Positions 25,699 to 34,218 are shown, counted from the first letter of the stretch. The stretch is 64,000 bases of DNA from Marinifilum sp. D714 (GCF_030851345.1 NZ_JALPNU010000007.1:62001-126000), one strand, 5' to 3'. Notes: generated by a model not told the origin, from the letters alone. Numbers and translations: made by a program.

Positions 25699-26271
25699 TT
25701 AAAACTTGAAAAGGTTAGTTAGTAAAGAAGAAGGATTGCTAACCACTCTAGCAACATCTTGCCATGTTTTCGATATGTCGATTTTGATTGCAGGTGCATT
25801 AACACCGCTAATTTTTAGATTGTCAACATGCAAGGCAAGTTTTGCACCTTGCAGTTGTTTTGCTTGAACCAGTCTAGCAACTTGGTCAAGCTGAATCATG
25901 AAAGTATAACCAATCGATGCTTTGGAATTTGCCAATACCTCTTTGTTGGGATATTCAATAGGAGTGTAACCAAGACTAATTTTCTGCCCATTGTGATCCA
26001 AAACCAAATTGATGCGGTAAGTATCAAGAGTAGCTGCAAAAGGAGTACGGTTCGATAACTCAATAGAACCCTTAAGTTTTACAGCTGCTCTTTTTATATC
26101 CACGCTTACACGGGGAAAGTCTTTTGGGGCAAAGCTTAGCTTTGTTCCCAGATAAGATTGAGTTTTTTGCTCAACCTTATCCACACCCTTATTCACTAAA
26201 TCACCTAATTGTTTGCGATAATATATAGCTGCTAAAGCGCCGCCGATTAAGATTACATGTCCTGTCTTCAT
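25699..26271 (-). CDS. N-terminally anchored LEA14/WHy-like beta protein
   Basis: 190 aa. Membrane segment at the N-terminus (HVILIGGALAAIYY), a linker, then a beta-sandwich of the LEA14/WHy type (VKLKGSIELSNRTPFAATL, INLVLDHNGQKISLG, then a VLANSKASIGYTF strand). First gene of the long structural operon. TATGTTTG, a -7-like word, lies five bases before the ATG, so the transcript may be nearly leaderless, though no good -33 word is seen. Probably a virion membrane protein. Confidence 0.6.
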   Translation of the reverse strand: MKTGHVILIGGALAAIYYRKQLGDLVNKGVDKVEQKTQSYLGTKLSFAPKDFPRVSVDIKRAAVKLKGSIELSNRTPFAATLDTYRINLVLDHNGQKISLGYTPIEYPNKEVLANSKASIGYTFMIQLDQVARLVQAKQLQGAKLALHVDNLKISGVNAPAIKIDISKTWQDVARVVSNPSSLLTNLFKF

Positions 26272-26543
26272 GTTTCAAACATATGGGCTAATATGCTGGA
26301 ATCCCAGCGAGTGCAACACCTTGCAACAGTTTGACACATATTGAAACAAATCGCAATATGAAAGGGAATAGCTAAGTAGTTAAACCAGTTTTTAAACCAC
26401 TTACAAACCCTTTAAAGATATTTTTCAATAATTAAATTGTGAACGACCTCTTTAAAAAGAGTAAAAAAAATCGTAAATTAAATTGTCATTTGCATGGAGA
26501 CTATAGAATAGTGTTTTAAATACAATTAGGGTTAGTCTTCAAG

Positions 26544-26625
26544 GGAACAATTTCACTGATGTGTGGTCTAGGTGTTTAACAAATATTATTGGTAGGATGA
26601 GTTGGTGGAATTGTTCCTTTTTTTT
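26544..26625 (+). ncRNA. Possible small RNA or structured origin element
   Basis: A 13-bp stem with one G-U pair encloses 48 nt and ends in TTTTTTTT on the plus strand, although every flanking gene is on the minus strand. It therefore does not terminate a neighbouring gene. Either it is the 3' hairpin of a plus-strand RNA starting near 26500, or part of a single-strand origin. Confidence 0.3.
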
Positions 26626-26737
26626 AATGTAATGGATTGTATGATAAATCCTTGTGAAAAGAAATGAAATATTAATTGCAATTAAAATTTATTTTTATTC
26701 TAGTATTATAAGATACTACATGAGTAGTCATTTTATG

Positions 26738-26770
26738 GGTGGAAGCCTTTCCTTAGGAGGGGCTTCCACC
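26738..26770. terminator. Terminator downstream of the zinc-finger gene
   Basis: Perfect 10-bp stem GGTGGAAGCC / GGCTTCCACC with a 13-nt loop. Followed by TTATTTTAT on the plus strand and CATAAAAT on the minus strand. Confidence 0.65.
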
Positions 26771-26854
26771 TTATTTTATGGCATACGAACATATACTTAA
26801 AACATCATCAATAAATTACATTGGCTAATCCTTTACATTATTTTTGCTTTGCAT

Positions 26855-27529
26855 TTAAGGCAAGTCTTCCTCTTCGTCTGTATTGTTTTCAGCCTGCATG
26901 TATGCGGTTAATGAGCCAAATATTTGCATTTGCTCAGCATGACTTTGTGAAAACAGGAAATACAGCATTTGCACCAAGTATTGCTGTGCGTCGGTTTCCA
27001 TTTTTCTGACTTCCTGAATGATCTGTTTTTCAGTGATGCTCAATGTTTCTTCCATACCACCTAAAGCGCTGTCTTTGCTGGGGATAAGGTTGTTTGCCAA
27101 AGCACCCAAAGCCCCTTGAATTGCAGGCATCGAAGTAATGGCATTAACCGTTTCTTTTACTGTGTTTGTGCTGGCAGTTTGCAGATCTCTTTGATGGGTG
27201 TTGTGTAGGTCTTCAATTTTATCCTTTAGTCTTCGGATTTCAAAGTCTTTGTTAAGATTGCTGGTTTCAAGCTGTTTGATCTGGCTTTCATATCCTTCTT
27301 TAAGGTTGAGAACCGTATCAAATTTATCCTTTTCAAGCTCTCTAATTTCTGTGAATCCATACAAGGAATTTGGGGTGTTATGTGGTGATACCAGCATGTG
27401 CTGGGTAGCTTTTTCAATTTTTCTTTCGTCGGCTCTTCTGTTTTTTGCTCTTCCGGCGCAAGTTTTGGAGCAATACTTACTATCAGATCGGCGGCCTATA
27501 ATTGGTCTTCCACATTCTAAGCATTCCAT
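26855..27529 (-). CDS. Zinc-finger and coiled-coil DNA-binding protein
   Basis: 224 aa. An N-terminal zinc finger (MECLECGRPI...SKYCSKTCAGRAKNRR) resembles the finger at the end of the replication initiator, then a coiled coil (about 65-115; KDFEIRRLKDKIEDLHN) and a helical domain with an acidic end. The shared finger type suggests it belongs to the virus-like element. It is the outermost gene on its right side and has its own promoter region and terminator. A regulatory or genome-organising role is plausible but unknown. Confidence 0.6.
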   Translation of the reverse strand: MECLECGRPIIGRRSDSKYCSKTCAGRAKNRRADERKIEKATQHMLVSPHNTPNSLYGFTEIRELEKDKFDTVLNLKEGYESQIKQLETSNLNKDFEIRRLKDKIEDLHNTHQRDLQTASTNTVKETVNAITSMPAIQGALGALANNLIPSKDSALGGMEETLSITEKQIIQEVRKMETDAQQYLVQMLYFLFSQSHAEQMQIFGSLTAYMQAENNTDEEEDLP

Positions 27530-27709
27530 ACTATCTATTTTGATTAATAACTTAAATTCTAACCACTAAAAAAATCTTAAGTGGTTTATCTGGGGTAAAG
27601 TTATTTTAAAAGAGGGTTGGAATTTGTTGCGAAGTGTTTCAAGATGATTCAAGATGAAGCAGGGTAAATGTAGTTTAATATTCTCGTTCTTTCCCCTGAG
27701 CTTTCCCCT

Positions 27710-27740
27710 AAAAAACAAAAGCCCCTGAAAATCAGGAGCT
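27710..27740 (-). terminator. Terminator of the tRNA-Ser gene
   Basis: Minus-strand stem GCTCCTGA / TCAGGGGC (one G-U pair) with a 3-nt loop, followed by TTTTGTTTTTTA. It ends transcription of the tRNA and marks the probable host/element junction. Confidence 0.75.
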
Positions 27741-27755
27741 TTATCTGTTTTAGTG

Positions 27756-27840
27756 CGGAGAGAGAGGGATTCGAACCCCCGGTACGTTGCCGTACAATGG
27801 TTTTCAAGACCACCGCATTCGACCACTCTGCCATCTCTCC
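27756..27840 (-). tRNA. tRNA-Ser(UGA)
   Basis: 85 nt without CCA. Acceptor GGAGAGA pairs with TCTCTCC, discriminator G; D arm GCAG...GGTCGAATGC; anticodon loop CTTGAAA with anticodon TGA; a long variable arm (TGTACGGCAACGTACC) diagnostic of a class II tRNA; T arm GGGGG-TTCGAAT-CCCTC. Only GCA, not CCA, follows in the DNA. Its 3' end faces the virus-like element, the standard side for integration at a tRNA gene. Confidence 0.97.
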
Positions 27841-27989
27841 AATACTTGTTTTGAGCTATTGTTGCTCTGTTATCTCTTGAGATAACGGGTGCAAATGTAG
27901 GACAAAATTTATTTGCTACCAAACATTTTTTTGCAATAAATTCGAATTATTTTCGAAGCGCTTGATGTTCAGTTGAATTATTTTTTCAA

Positions 27990-28925
27990 TCAATGCAAGT
28001 CGAGTTCGTTTAGCATGTATAATGAGTGCTCGATGGTCTTAAATATTTCGCTGCAATATTCATTTACTGCCTTCGGGCTTCCCGGCATAGCATAAATTAA
28101 AGTTTTATTCATAACACCGGCAATTCCTCGACTGACCAATGAATTTGGCTTATCCATGCCATATTTTACCCTGATTAATTCCATAATACCAGGAATCTCT
28201 TTCGTAATGTGTTTTTTTACCACTTCAGGTGTAATGTCTTTTGGACCTATTCCTGTTCCTCCCGTGGTGAAAACAATGTCAAACTCTTCCGATTTGGCTT
28301 TGTCTAGTAGCATTGCTAATTCTTCTTTCTGATCAGGTATAATATGTTTTTCGATGCTATATTGTCGGTTTCGTGATTTGTAGAAATCCTGGCAAAGCTT
28401 TTCAGTCAAAGGACCGCTTTTATCAGCATATTCACCTCTGCTGGCTCTATCGCTAAGTGTAATGATCATGGTTTTTATTACTCTTGGATAATAGGTTAAT
28501 GTATCACCAGCTTTAAGGGCTCCGTTTTTAATTACCCTACAAAAGATTCCTTCTTTGGGCATCACACAGTTGCCAACTTCTCTGAAAATATTACAATTAT
28601 CTCCATGACATTTTTTACCAATCTGTGTAACCTCAAGTTCCAGGTCGCCAAAGATAAATATATCAAGTGGGGCAGTATGGTGCAATAAAATACCTTCAGT
28701 AGTGATATTCTCGGCAAATTCTCCAAAATTGATTTTTCGCTTTGCTTCTTCTGAGAACTTATCGATACTTTCTTTGGCCAATAAACTAACCTGACGGTGC
28801 CAGTTTCCCGAATGCGCATCGCCTTCAACTCCAATAGAGCTTAACTCAATACTTTCAACAGGTTTTTTAATCGTACCTTTCTTTTCTGAAATATTAACCG
28901 ATAATACACTTACTTCTTTGTTCAT
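27990..28925 (-). CDS. MOSC domain / molybdopterin adenylyltransferase (MogA-like) fusion
   Basis: 311 aa. Residues 1-150 are a MOSC domain (SIGVEGDAHSGNWHRQ with the conserved VEGD-H region, and GDNCNIF with Cys), the fold that transfers sulfur to or handles molybdopterin. Residues 150-305 are a MoaB/MogA domain (LSDRASRGEYADKSGP, TTGGTGIGPKDITPE) that adenylates molybdopterin before metal insertion. Last gene of the molybdenum-cofactor operon, 113 bp after moaC. The fusion is known in some bacteria; it joins two late steps of cofactor maturation. Confidence 0.9.
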   Translation of the reverse strand: MNKEVSVLSVNISEKKGTIKKPVESIELSSIGVEGDAHSGNWHRQVSLLAKESIDKFSEEAKRKINFGEFAENITTEGILLHHTAPLDIFIFGDLELEVTQIGKKCHGDNCNIFREVGNCVMPKEGIFCRVIKNGALKAGDTLTYYPRVIKTMIITLSDRASRGEYADKSGPLTEKLCQDFYKSRNRQYSIEKHIIPDQKEELAMLLDKAKSEEFDIVFTTGGTGIGPKDITPEVVKKHITKEIPGIMELIRVKYGMDKPNSLVSRGIAGVMNKTLIYAMPGSPKAVNEYCSEIFKTIEHSLYMLNELDLH

Positions 28926-29038
28926 AGTATGTTATGCCATTTTGATTTTAAAATTATTGGGGTGTAATGCCGATAGATATTTAAAGATCAATAACAAACG
29001 AAGTGAGCTTATTGATCATTCTTAAATACTAATCGGTA

Positions 29039-29494
29039 TTATTTCAAGTCAGTTTTAGTTTTGTCCAATAGCTTAATCCCTTCTATTCTCATATTTTTGT
29101 CAACCGCCTTACACATATCGTAAATGGTGAGAAGGGCAATGCTTGCAGCACTTAAAGCTTCCATTTCAACGCCAGTTTGTCCTATACATTTTACTCTGGT
29201 ATCTGCAATAACCGCATCCTCAACTATTCTGCATTTTACTTCAGCCTTGGTAATTTGCAGTGTATGACACAATGGAATTAAATCACTTGTTTTTTTTGCA
29301 GCTTGAATTCCTGCAATTTCAGCCACCGTTAGAACATCACCTTTTTTTAATGCATTTTCATTAATAAGTTGAAGTGTTTGTTCTTCCAATATAATTTTAC
29401 CAGTGGCCCTGGCTTCTCTTATTTGCGGAATTTTATTACCAACATCTACCATATTGGCTTTTCCCTCATTATCGATATGACTGAATTTTCCCAT
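29039..29494 (-). CDS. moaC: Cyclic pyranopterin monophosphate synthase MoaC
   Basis: 151 aa, normal length. Motifs MVDVGNK, LTVAEIAGIQAAKKTSDLIPLCHT and GQTGVEMEALSAAS are those of MoaC, which converts the MoaA product (3',8-cyclo-GTP) to cyclic pyranopterin monophosphate. The catalytic lysine near the C-terminus (MCKAVDK) is present. It lies 87 bp after moaA in the minus-strand operon. Confidence 0.97.
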   Translation of the reverse strand: MGKFSHIDNEGKANMVDVGNKIPQIREARATGKIILEEQTLQLINENALKKGDVLTVAEIAGIQAAKKTSDLIPLCHTLQITKAEVKCRIVEDAVIADTRVKCIGQTGVEMEALSAASIALLTIYDMCKAVDKNMRIEGIKLLDKTKTDLK

Positions 29495-29581
29495 TCTTAT
29501 ATTGTAAATGATCAGTAACTAGTTAATATGAAATTCGTTTGTAAGTACATACTATTACTAATTATTCATTATTAATTGATT

Positions 29582-30382
29582 TTACCCTCCAATTCCATAG
29601 AAACTTCCTTTCTTGTTTTTGCTTCCGGATTTTGGTTTCTTAATAATGGATTTTTTAATGGCCTGTTTGGCACCCAATTCCTTTAAATCATATTCACTCT
29701 GGTTAAACAAGCAAGGCTTAACCTTTCCATTTGCAGTTAACCTGATACGATTACATTCCAGGCAATTGCCACCATTTCCTCCTTCAACAATAGAAAATTC
29801 ACCAGTTGCCAGATCCATTTGCCTAATGAAGCGAAGATCAAGATTCTTGCTATCACAGTATTTTCTTAATGCCTCCAAATCATCTAAATCTGCATTTGGC
29901 ATTCTTACGCAATTGATTTTAACCGGACGTAAATCGGCTTCTAATGCCGCATCAATTCCTTTAAATACATCTTCAATATTACCCAGGCGAGTTAGCTTTT
30001 TGTATTTTTCAGGATTCATGGTATCCAAACTGATATTTACACGCATTAAACCAGCTTTGGCCAGATCTTTGGAGTATTTTTCCAGCAGAATACCATTGGT
30101 AGTCATGGCCAAGTCTTCAATGCCAGGAATGCTTGCGATTTGATGAACCAAGTCTACAATACCTTTTCTTACCAAAGGTTCACCACCTGTTAATCTTACT
30201 TTCGTGATGCCTGAGGCAATGGCTTCCTTTACAAATGCTACAATTTCTTCGAAACTAAGTACTTCTTCATGTGCAATTAGGTCAATACCTTCTTCTGGCA
30301 TACAATAAGTGCAGCGAAGATTACAGCGATCTGTAACCGAGATTCTTAGGTAATTGATATTTCGATTATAATTGTCTAACAT
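29582..30382 (-). CDS. moaA: GTP 3',8-cyclase MoaA, short form
   Basis: 266 aa from the ATG at 30382, which overlaps the moeA end by 17 bp; an ATG at 30412 would add ten residues. Radical-SAM cluster motif CNLRCTYC (Cys20, 24, 27), GGE motif LTGGEPL, second 4Fe-4S motif CLECNRIRLTANGKVKPC, and the functional C-terminal Gly-Gly are all present. About 50-60 residues usually found between the RFIR-like strand and the second cluster motif are missing (DLATGEFSIVEGGNGGNC joins them directly), so this is an unusually short MoaA. Confidence 0.93.
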   Translation of the reverse strand: MLDNYNRNINYLRISVTDRCNLRCTYCMPEEGIDLIAHEEVLSFEEIVAFVKEAIASGITKVRLTGGEPLVRKGIVDLVHQIASIPGIEDLAMTTNGILLEKYSKDLAKAGLMRVNISLDTMNPEKYKKLTRLGNIEDVFKGIDAALEADLRPVKINCVRMPNADLDDLEALRKYCDSKNLDLRFIRQMDLATGEFSIVEGGNGGNCLECNRIRLTANGKVKPCLFNQSEYDLKELGAKQAIKKSIIKKPKSGSKNKKGSFYGIGG

Positions 30383-31541
30383 GAACAAATTCTCCTTCGG
30401 TAAATTCATCAACTTCTCTGGGTACAGCCATTATTCCATCCGCCAATGTGAATGCATTAATGTGGGCTGAGCCATGATATTCAATAGGAACCACGCGATT
30501 ATTGGCATTAAAACGAACAGGGATAAATGCCAACCTGTCGGTTCTTTTGCGCTTGTAATCTTCTGCAATAGGCATGCGTACCATAGGTGCATTGTAGTCG
30601 TGTCCCATCAATCTAAACACAAGAGGTTTGCCTAATAATTCGAATTGCACAAATGACGATACCGGATTACCAGGCATTGCAAAAACGTATTGACCGTTTT
30701 TGGCAGCAAACACTGTATGTTTTCCAGGTTTTACAGCTAAAGTGTGAAACCAGATATTAAATCCAAGTTCTTTTAATATTTGAGGTACATAGTCGTAATC
30801 TCCAACCGAAACACCACCTGAAATGATTAAAATATCATTCTCCACCAAGCATTTTTCCATGGTTTCCTGTGTAGCTTCTTTTGAATCTTCCACTATGCCA
30901 TAGTAATTGGCATCTATACCAATCTTCTTCAGTTGTGCTTGTAACTGCCATGAATTCACATTTCTAATTTGTGATTTATTCGGCTTTTGATGTGGCTCTA
31001 CTAACTCACTTCCTGTGGCAATGGTCGCAACTCTTGGCTTTTTATATACCAATGGATTGGTGCATCCAACTGTTGCCAATACTGATATGTGCTGAGATTT
31101 TAGCCTGGTACCTTTTTTCAAAACCACATCATTCTCTTCAATATCTTCACCTTTGATACAGATGTTTGATTTTGTCTTCTCTTTGGTAAAGCGAATTCTG
31201 TTGTTTTCTAATTCTTCGGTGTGTTCTACCATTATTACTGTATCTGCACCTTCAGGTACCATAGCTCCAGTCATAATTTTTGAACATTGCTTACTTCCAA
31301 TAGACTTAGAAGGAGCAACACCAGCAGCGATCACTTCCAAAACTTCTAATTCTTCTAATAGATCCTCTTTTTTACAAGCATATCCATCCATTGCCGATTT
31401 GTTGAACGGAGGAATAGCCATATCGGATCTTACATCTTCTGCCAATACTCGGTTTAAGCAGTCCGAAATATCAATATGCTCTTTCTCTAATTTTCGAGTG
31501 GCATGTTTTACTGTTTTTAAAGCCTCGTGAAACGTAATCAT
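30366..31541 (-). CDS. moeA: Molybdopterin molybdenumtransferase MoeA
   Basis: 391 aa. Motifs PPFNKSAMDGYA, IMTGAMVPEGADTVIMVE, ISGGVSVGDYDYV and AMPGNPVSSF identify MoeA, which inserts molybdate into adenylated molybdopterin. Its substrate is made by the MogA domain encoded three genes on. It starts 4 bp after the mobB-like gene and overlaps moaA, so the four genes are one transcription unit. Confidence 0.97.
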   Translation of the reverse strand: MITFHEALKTVKHATRKLEKEHIDISDCLNRVLAEDVRSDMAIPPFNKSAMDGYACKKEDLLEELEVLEVIAAGVAPSKSIGSKQCSKIMTGAMVPEGADTVIMVEHTEELENNRIRFTKEKTKSNICIKGEDIEENDVVLKKGTRLKSQHISVLATVGCTNPLVYKKPRVATIATGSELVEPHQKPNKSQIRNVNSWQLQAQLKKIGIDANYYGIVEDSKEATQETMEKCLVENDILIISGGVSVGDYDYVPQILKELGFNIWFHTLAVKPGKHTVFAAKNGQYVFAMPGNPVSSFVQFELLGKPLVFRLMGHDYNAPMVRMPIAEDYKRKRTDRLAFIPVRFNANNRVVPIEYHGSAHINAFTLADGIMAVPREVDEFTEGEFVHVRQL

Positions 31542-31545
31542 ATTG

Positions 31546-32091
31546 CTAGTTCTTTATTACCCATTTTTGATCAGAGAAATCGATCTTATCAGAATCAAAA
31601 TTGAACTCTTCACCATTAAATTCAATAATCAGATCAGCCAATTCTCTGTATTCTTTTGTGTTGGGCTTTAGTTTTTTATTGTTTTTGCTTTCTATCATTA
31701 TAAATAATCCAGGCTCAAGAATCTTTCTCAACCCTCCCGATTCTATAATTAAAAGCTGATTATTTGAAATTATTTTATCCAGACAGCTTAGAACCTCCTT
31801 AAGATAATCATCTTTTGCTTGTATATAATATACTTCTTTTGCTCCTGCGGCGAGAAGTCGGTTACTATCTTTTTTACCTTGTTGAAGGTGTTCTTTTGTA
31901 ATCTGATAATTCGTATTTTTTACAACAAACTCTGTATCTGGCTTAAGCTCATGAAAGTGAGGACATATTTTAATTCCGATAACCGAATACTTTTGTTTTA
32001 ACGAATTAATAAGCTGACAAGCAAAGAGAGTTTTACCAACATTCTGGCCATTACCAGCCAGCAGAATTATATTTTCTCTTTGAATTGCCAT
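31546..32091 (-). CDS. mobB: MobB-like P-loop GTPase of molybdenum-cofactor synthesis
   Basis: 181 aa from the ATG at 32091 (MAIQRENIILLAGNGQNVGKT); an upstream start at 32169 would put the terminator hairpin inside the coding region, so it is rejected. P-loop GNGQNVGKT with a MobB/CobQ-like layout; ESGGLRKIL may be the Walker B/switch region. MobB assists guanylation or trafficking of the cofactor. First gene of the operon, directly behind an attenuator-like hairpin. Assignment to MobB is supported by the P-loop and operon context. Confidence 0.75.
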   Translation of the reverse strand: MAIQRENIILLAGNGQNVGKTLFACQLINSLKQKYSVIGIKICPHFHELKPDTEFVVKNTNYQITKEHLQQGKKDSNRLLAAGAKEVYYIQAKDDYLKEVLSCLDKIISNNQLLIIESGGLRKILEPGLFIMIESKNNKKLKPNTKEYRELADLIIEFNGEEFNFDSDKIDFSDQKWVIKN

Positions 32092-32094
32092 ATA

Positions 32095-32330
32095 CAAAAA
32101 ACCTCCAACTCGGTGCAGAATTGGAGGTAATGTATGCTGAAACAGACCAGTACCAGAGGGTACCATCAATTATCATTCACATCAATTTCGCTCCTTTCCA
32201 ATTTTTGGACTTTTATCCTGCGGGAGGCAAATTCGTTTCCAAACTTACCCATCGGTTTATAAATCTTGCAGTTATATTAATCTGTTTAGAGCTTATAAAC
32301 TCGGAGTTATTTTTATTATTCATCGTAAAG
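32095..32330 (-). promoter_or_regulatory. Leader of the molybdenum-cofactor operon with attenuator-like terminator
   Basis: On the minus strand ACCTCCAA...TTGGAGGT (32128-32101, 8-bp perfect stem) is followed by six U, ending four nt before the mobB ATG. Upstream, 32.13-32.33 kb, is a structured leader with several complementary words (GGTACCCTCTGGTACC-like, CCTCCCGCAGG, TTGGAAA/GGAG). It also has a 36-codon ATG frame (MNNKNNSEFISSKQ start, 32322-32212). An intrinsic terminator placed directly before the first gene implies conditional readthrough, by riboswitch or leader translation. The remaining 32331-32564 stretch up to the divergent CDF gene shows nothing beyond likely promoters. Confidence 0.5.
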
Positions 32331-32564
32331 ATATTAATATTAACGAATCTACAAATGTGTATGTGTTACTAATGTAATGGTTTTGTAATGTTATCGATTG
32401 TGTAAATTATTAAAGGATTGCTGGAAACTCTTGTTTTACTATGCTTTCAGACTTACTGTATCCAATTAATAAGATGAGAAGGAAAGAAAAAAAGAAGCTT
32501 ATTTATAATTAGTTTTATTAAAAAATGGTTTTATTTACAAACCAGTCAAATATATTAATGGAAT

Positions 32565-33497
32565 ATGGGAAAGCACGGACACGATCATAAACATGATCAT
32601 GGAAACTTGAAAGGAAGAAATCTAGGAATAGCCATTTTACTAAACGTTGGAATAACTGTTGCTCAAGTGGTAGGTGGTTTTATTTCAGGAAGTTTAGCCT
32701 TGTTGTCAGATGCTTTACACAATTTCTCAGATGTTTTAGCATTGGTGATTAGTTGGTTTGCAAGCAAGTTGGCAGGAAGAAAACAAACGGCTCGTCAGAC
32801 CTTTGGTTACAAACGTGCGGAAATTTTGGCTGCACTTATTAATGCAGTTTCTTTAATTGTTATCGCATTTTTTTTACTTAAAGAAGCAGTGGAACGTTTG
32901 GGCGAACCACAGGAAATTCAATCAGGATTGGTTATGATTCTGGGAGGACTTTCCATTGTTCTAAATGGCGCAAGTGTATTGTTGGTAGTGAAAGATGCTA
33001 AGAACAATATCAATATGCGATCAGCTTATTTGCACTTGCTTAGCGATATGGTTTCTTCCATTGCCGTGGTATTGGGCGGATTTGTGATGTACATGTGGAA
33101 GGTAAGTTGGGTAGATAGTGTTTTATCCATTGCCATTGCGCTATATCTCGTTTATTCCAGTTGGGGATTAATTGTTGAAAGCATAAGAATCATTATGCAG
33201 TTTGCTCCAATTCATATCAATTTGGAAGAGGTGCAGCAGAAAGTAAAATCAGTTAAGGAGATTAAAAATATTCATCATGTCCATGTATGGCAATTGGATG
33301 ATAAACAAATCAATTTTGAGGCGCATGTTAGTTTTAAAGAGGATATGCCATTAAGTGAAGTGAACAAGGTTCTATATGCACTCGAACGCATTCTTCATGA
33401 TGACTTTGAAATTAACCATGTTACCTTACAGCCCGAAATTAATGGATATTGCCAGGATGAAAGTTTGGTGAAGCAAGAAAAGCCTCATTCGCATTAA
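32565..33497 (+). CDS. Cation diffusion facilitator (CzcD/ZitB-type Zn2+ exporter)
   Basis: 310 aa. Histidine-rich N-terminus (GHDHKHDHG), six membrane segments, and the transport-site residues in ALLSDALHNFSDVLAL (TM2) and LHLLSDMVSSIAVV (TM5), the HxxxD/DxxxD pattern of zinc-type CDF proteins. A cytosolic ferredoxin-like domain (IHHVHVWQLDD, ISFEAHV-like) closes the protein and a final HSH adds metal ligands. It exports Zn2+ or similar divalent metals against protons. Its TAA overlaps that of the convergent phosphatase gene. Confidence 0.95.
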   Translation: MGKHGHDHKHDHGNLKGRNLGIAILLNVGITVAQVVGGFISGSLALLSDALHNFSDVLALVISWFASKLAGRKQTARQTFGYKRAEILAALINAVSLIVIAFFLLKEAVERLGEPQEIQSGLVMILGGLSIVLNGASVLLVVKDAKNNINMRSAYLHLLSDMVSSIAVVLGGFVMYMWKVSWVDSVLSIAIALYLVYSSWGLIVESIRIIMQFAPIHINLEEVQQKVKSVKEIKNIHHVHVWQLDDKQINFEAHVSFKEDMPLSEVNKVLYALERILHDDFEINHVTLQPEINGYCQDESLVKQEKPHSH

Positions 33498-34144
33498 TCG
33501 AATGAGGTCATTAAATCCATTGGCTTTTCCAATATTGTTTGGGCACCATTGGTAAGTAGCTCTTCCATTTCTCTAAATCCCCAAAGAACACCAACTGCAT
33601 GCATGCCTGAATTTTGAGCAGTGGCCATATCAACACCAGAGTCACCTATATACATAAGTTCCGAAGGATCAATTCCCATTTTCTCACCAATTAGAATTGC
33701 TCCTTTAGGATCTGGTTTTCGAGGGATGTCGCCGCCAGCTCCTAATACATATTCCAACTTCCAATCGGCAAGTAAAACCTTAACTACTTTTTGAGTCAAT
33801 TCGTTAGCTTTGTTCGAGAAAACTGAAATCTTAATGCCTCTTTCACTTAGAGCGTCTAATAAATCTTTTATACCAGGATACAGGCAAGTTTTAACAATGC
33901 AGTTTTCACCGTAAACTTGCATCATGCGATCAAAGTTCTTCTCTATTTCTGTTGTATCTCTATTTTCCAGCGGTAAAGATTTTTCGACTAAAGTTCTTAC
34001 GCCTCTTCCAACAAAGGTTTTGTAAGTTGCATAATCGTGTGTTGGAAAATTATTTTCTTCTAAAACCTGATTCATAGAATCGGCAATGTCCTCAATAGAA
34101 TTGGCAAGTGTGCCATCAAGATCAAAAATTACTCCTTTTATCAT
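33494..34144 (-). CDS. HAD-family phosphatase, phosphoglycolate phosphatase-like
   Basis: 216 aa from the ATG at 34144 (MIKGVIFDLDGTLANS); an upstream start would add an improbable 12 residues. Motif I DLDGTL, motif II SVFSNKA, motif III Lys in PRKPDP and motif IV GDSGVDM are all present, with a helical C1 cap (15-80). Enzymes of this group dephosphorylate 2-phosphoglycolate or similar small phosphoesters. The gene is convergent with the CDF exporter, sharing a palindromic TTAA stop. Confidence 0.93.
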   Translation of the reverse strand: MIKGVIFDLDGTLANSIEDIADSMNQVLEENNFPTHDYATYKTFVGRGVRTLVEKSLPLENRDTTEIEKNFDRMMQVYGENCIVKTCLYPGIKDLLDALSERGIKISVFSNKANELTQKVVKVLLADWKLEYVLGAGGDIPRKPDPKGAILIGEKMGIDPSELMYIGDSGVDMATAQNSGMHAVGVLWGFREMEELLTNGAQTILEKPMDLMTSFD

Positions 34145-34218
34145 GATATATGTATAGATTGAAATGCAAATATTGCACACTAATATCTTATTGCAAAATA
34201 AAAATCCCTTAAAAATAA

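Larger units (their letters stand above)
26272..26854. other. 583-bp non-coding region with two strong hairpins
   Basis: No gene is supported. Plus-strand arms GGAACAATTTCAC (26544-26556) and GTGGAATTGTTCC (26605-26617), followed by eight T, close a 48-nt loop. This looks like the 3' end of a small RNA or a structured origin. GGTGGAAGCC (26738-26747) / GGCTTCCACC (26761-26770) is a perfect 10-bp stem serving as terminator for the minus-strand gene at 26.86 kb or for both strands. TGCAAC/TTGCAAC words precede the structural operon start. Confidence 0.55.

Noticed and set aside
32092-32169. Upstream start for the mobB-like gene
   Set aside because: It would encode the terminator hairpin as protein; the P-loop protein starts naturally at 32091.
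32085-32372. 95-codon plus-strand frame over the mob operon leader
   Set aside because: Antisense to the leader, no promoter, composition not protein-like. The leader structure on the minus strand explains the region better.
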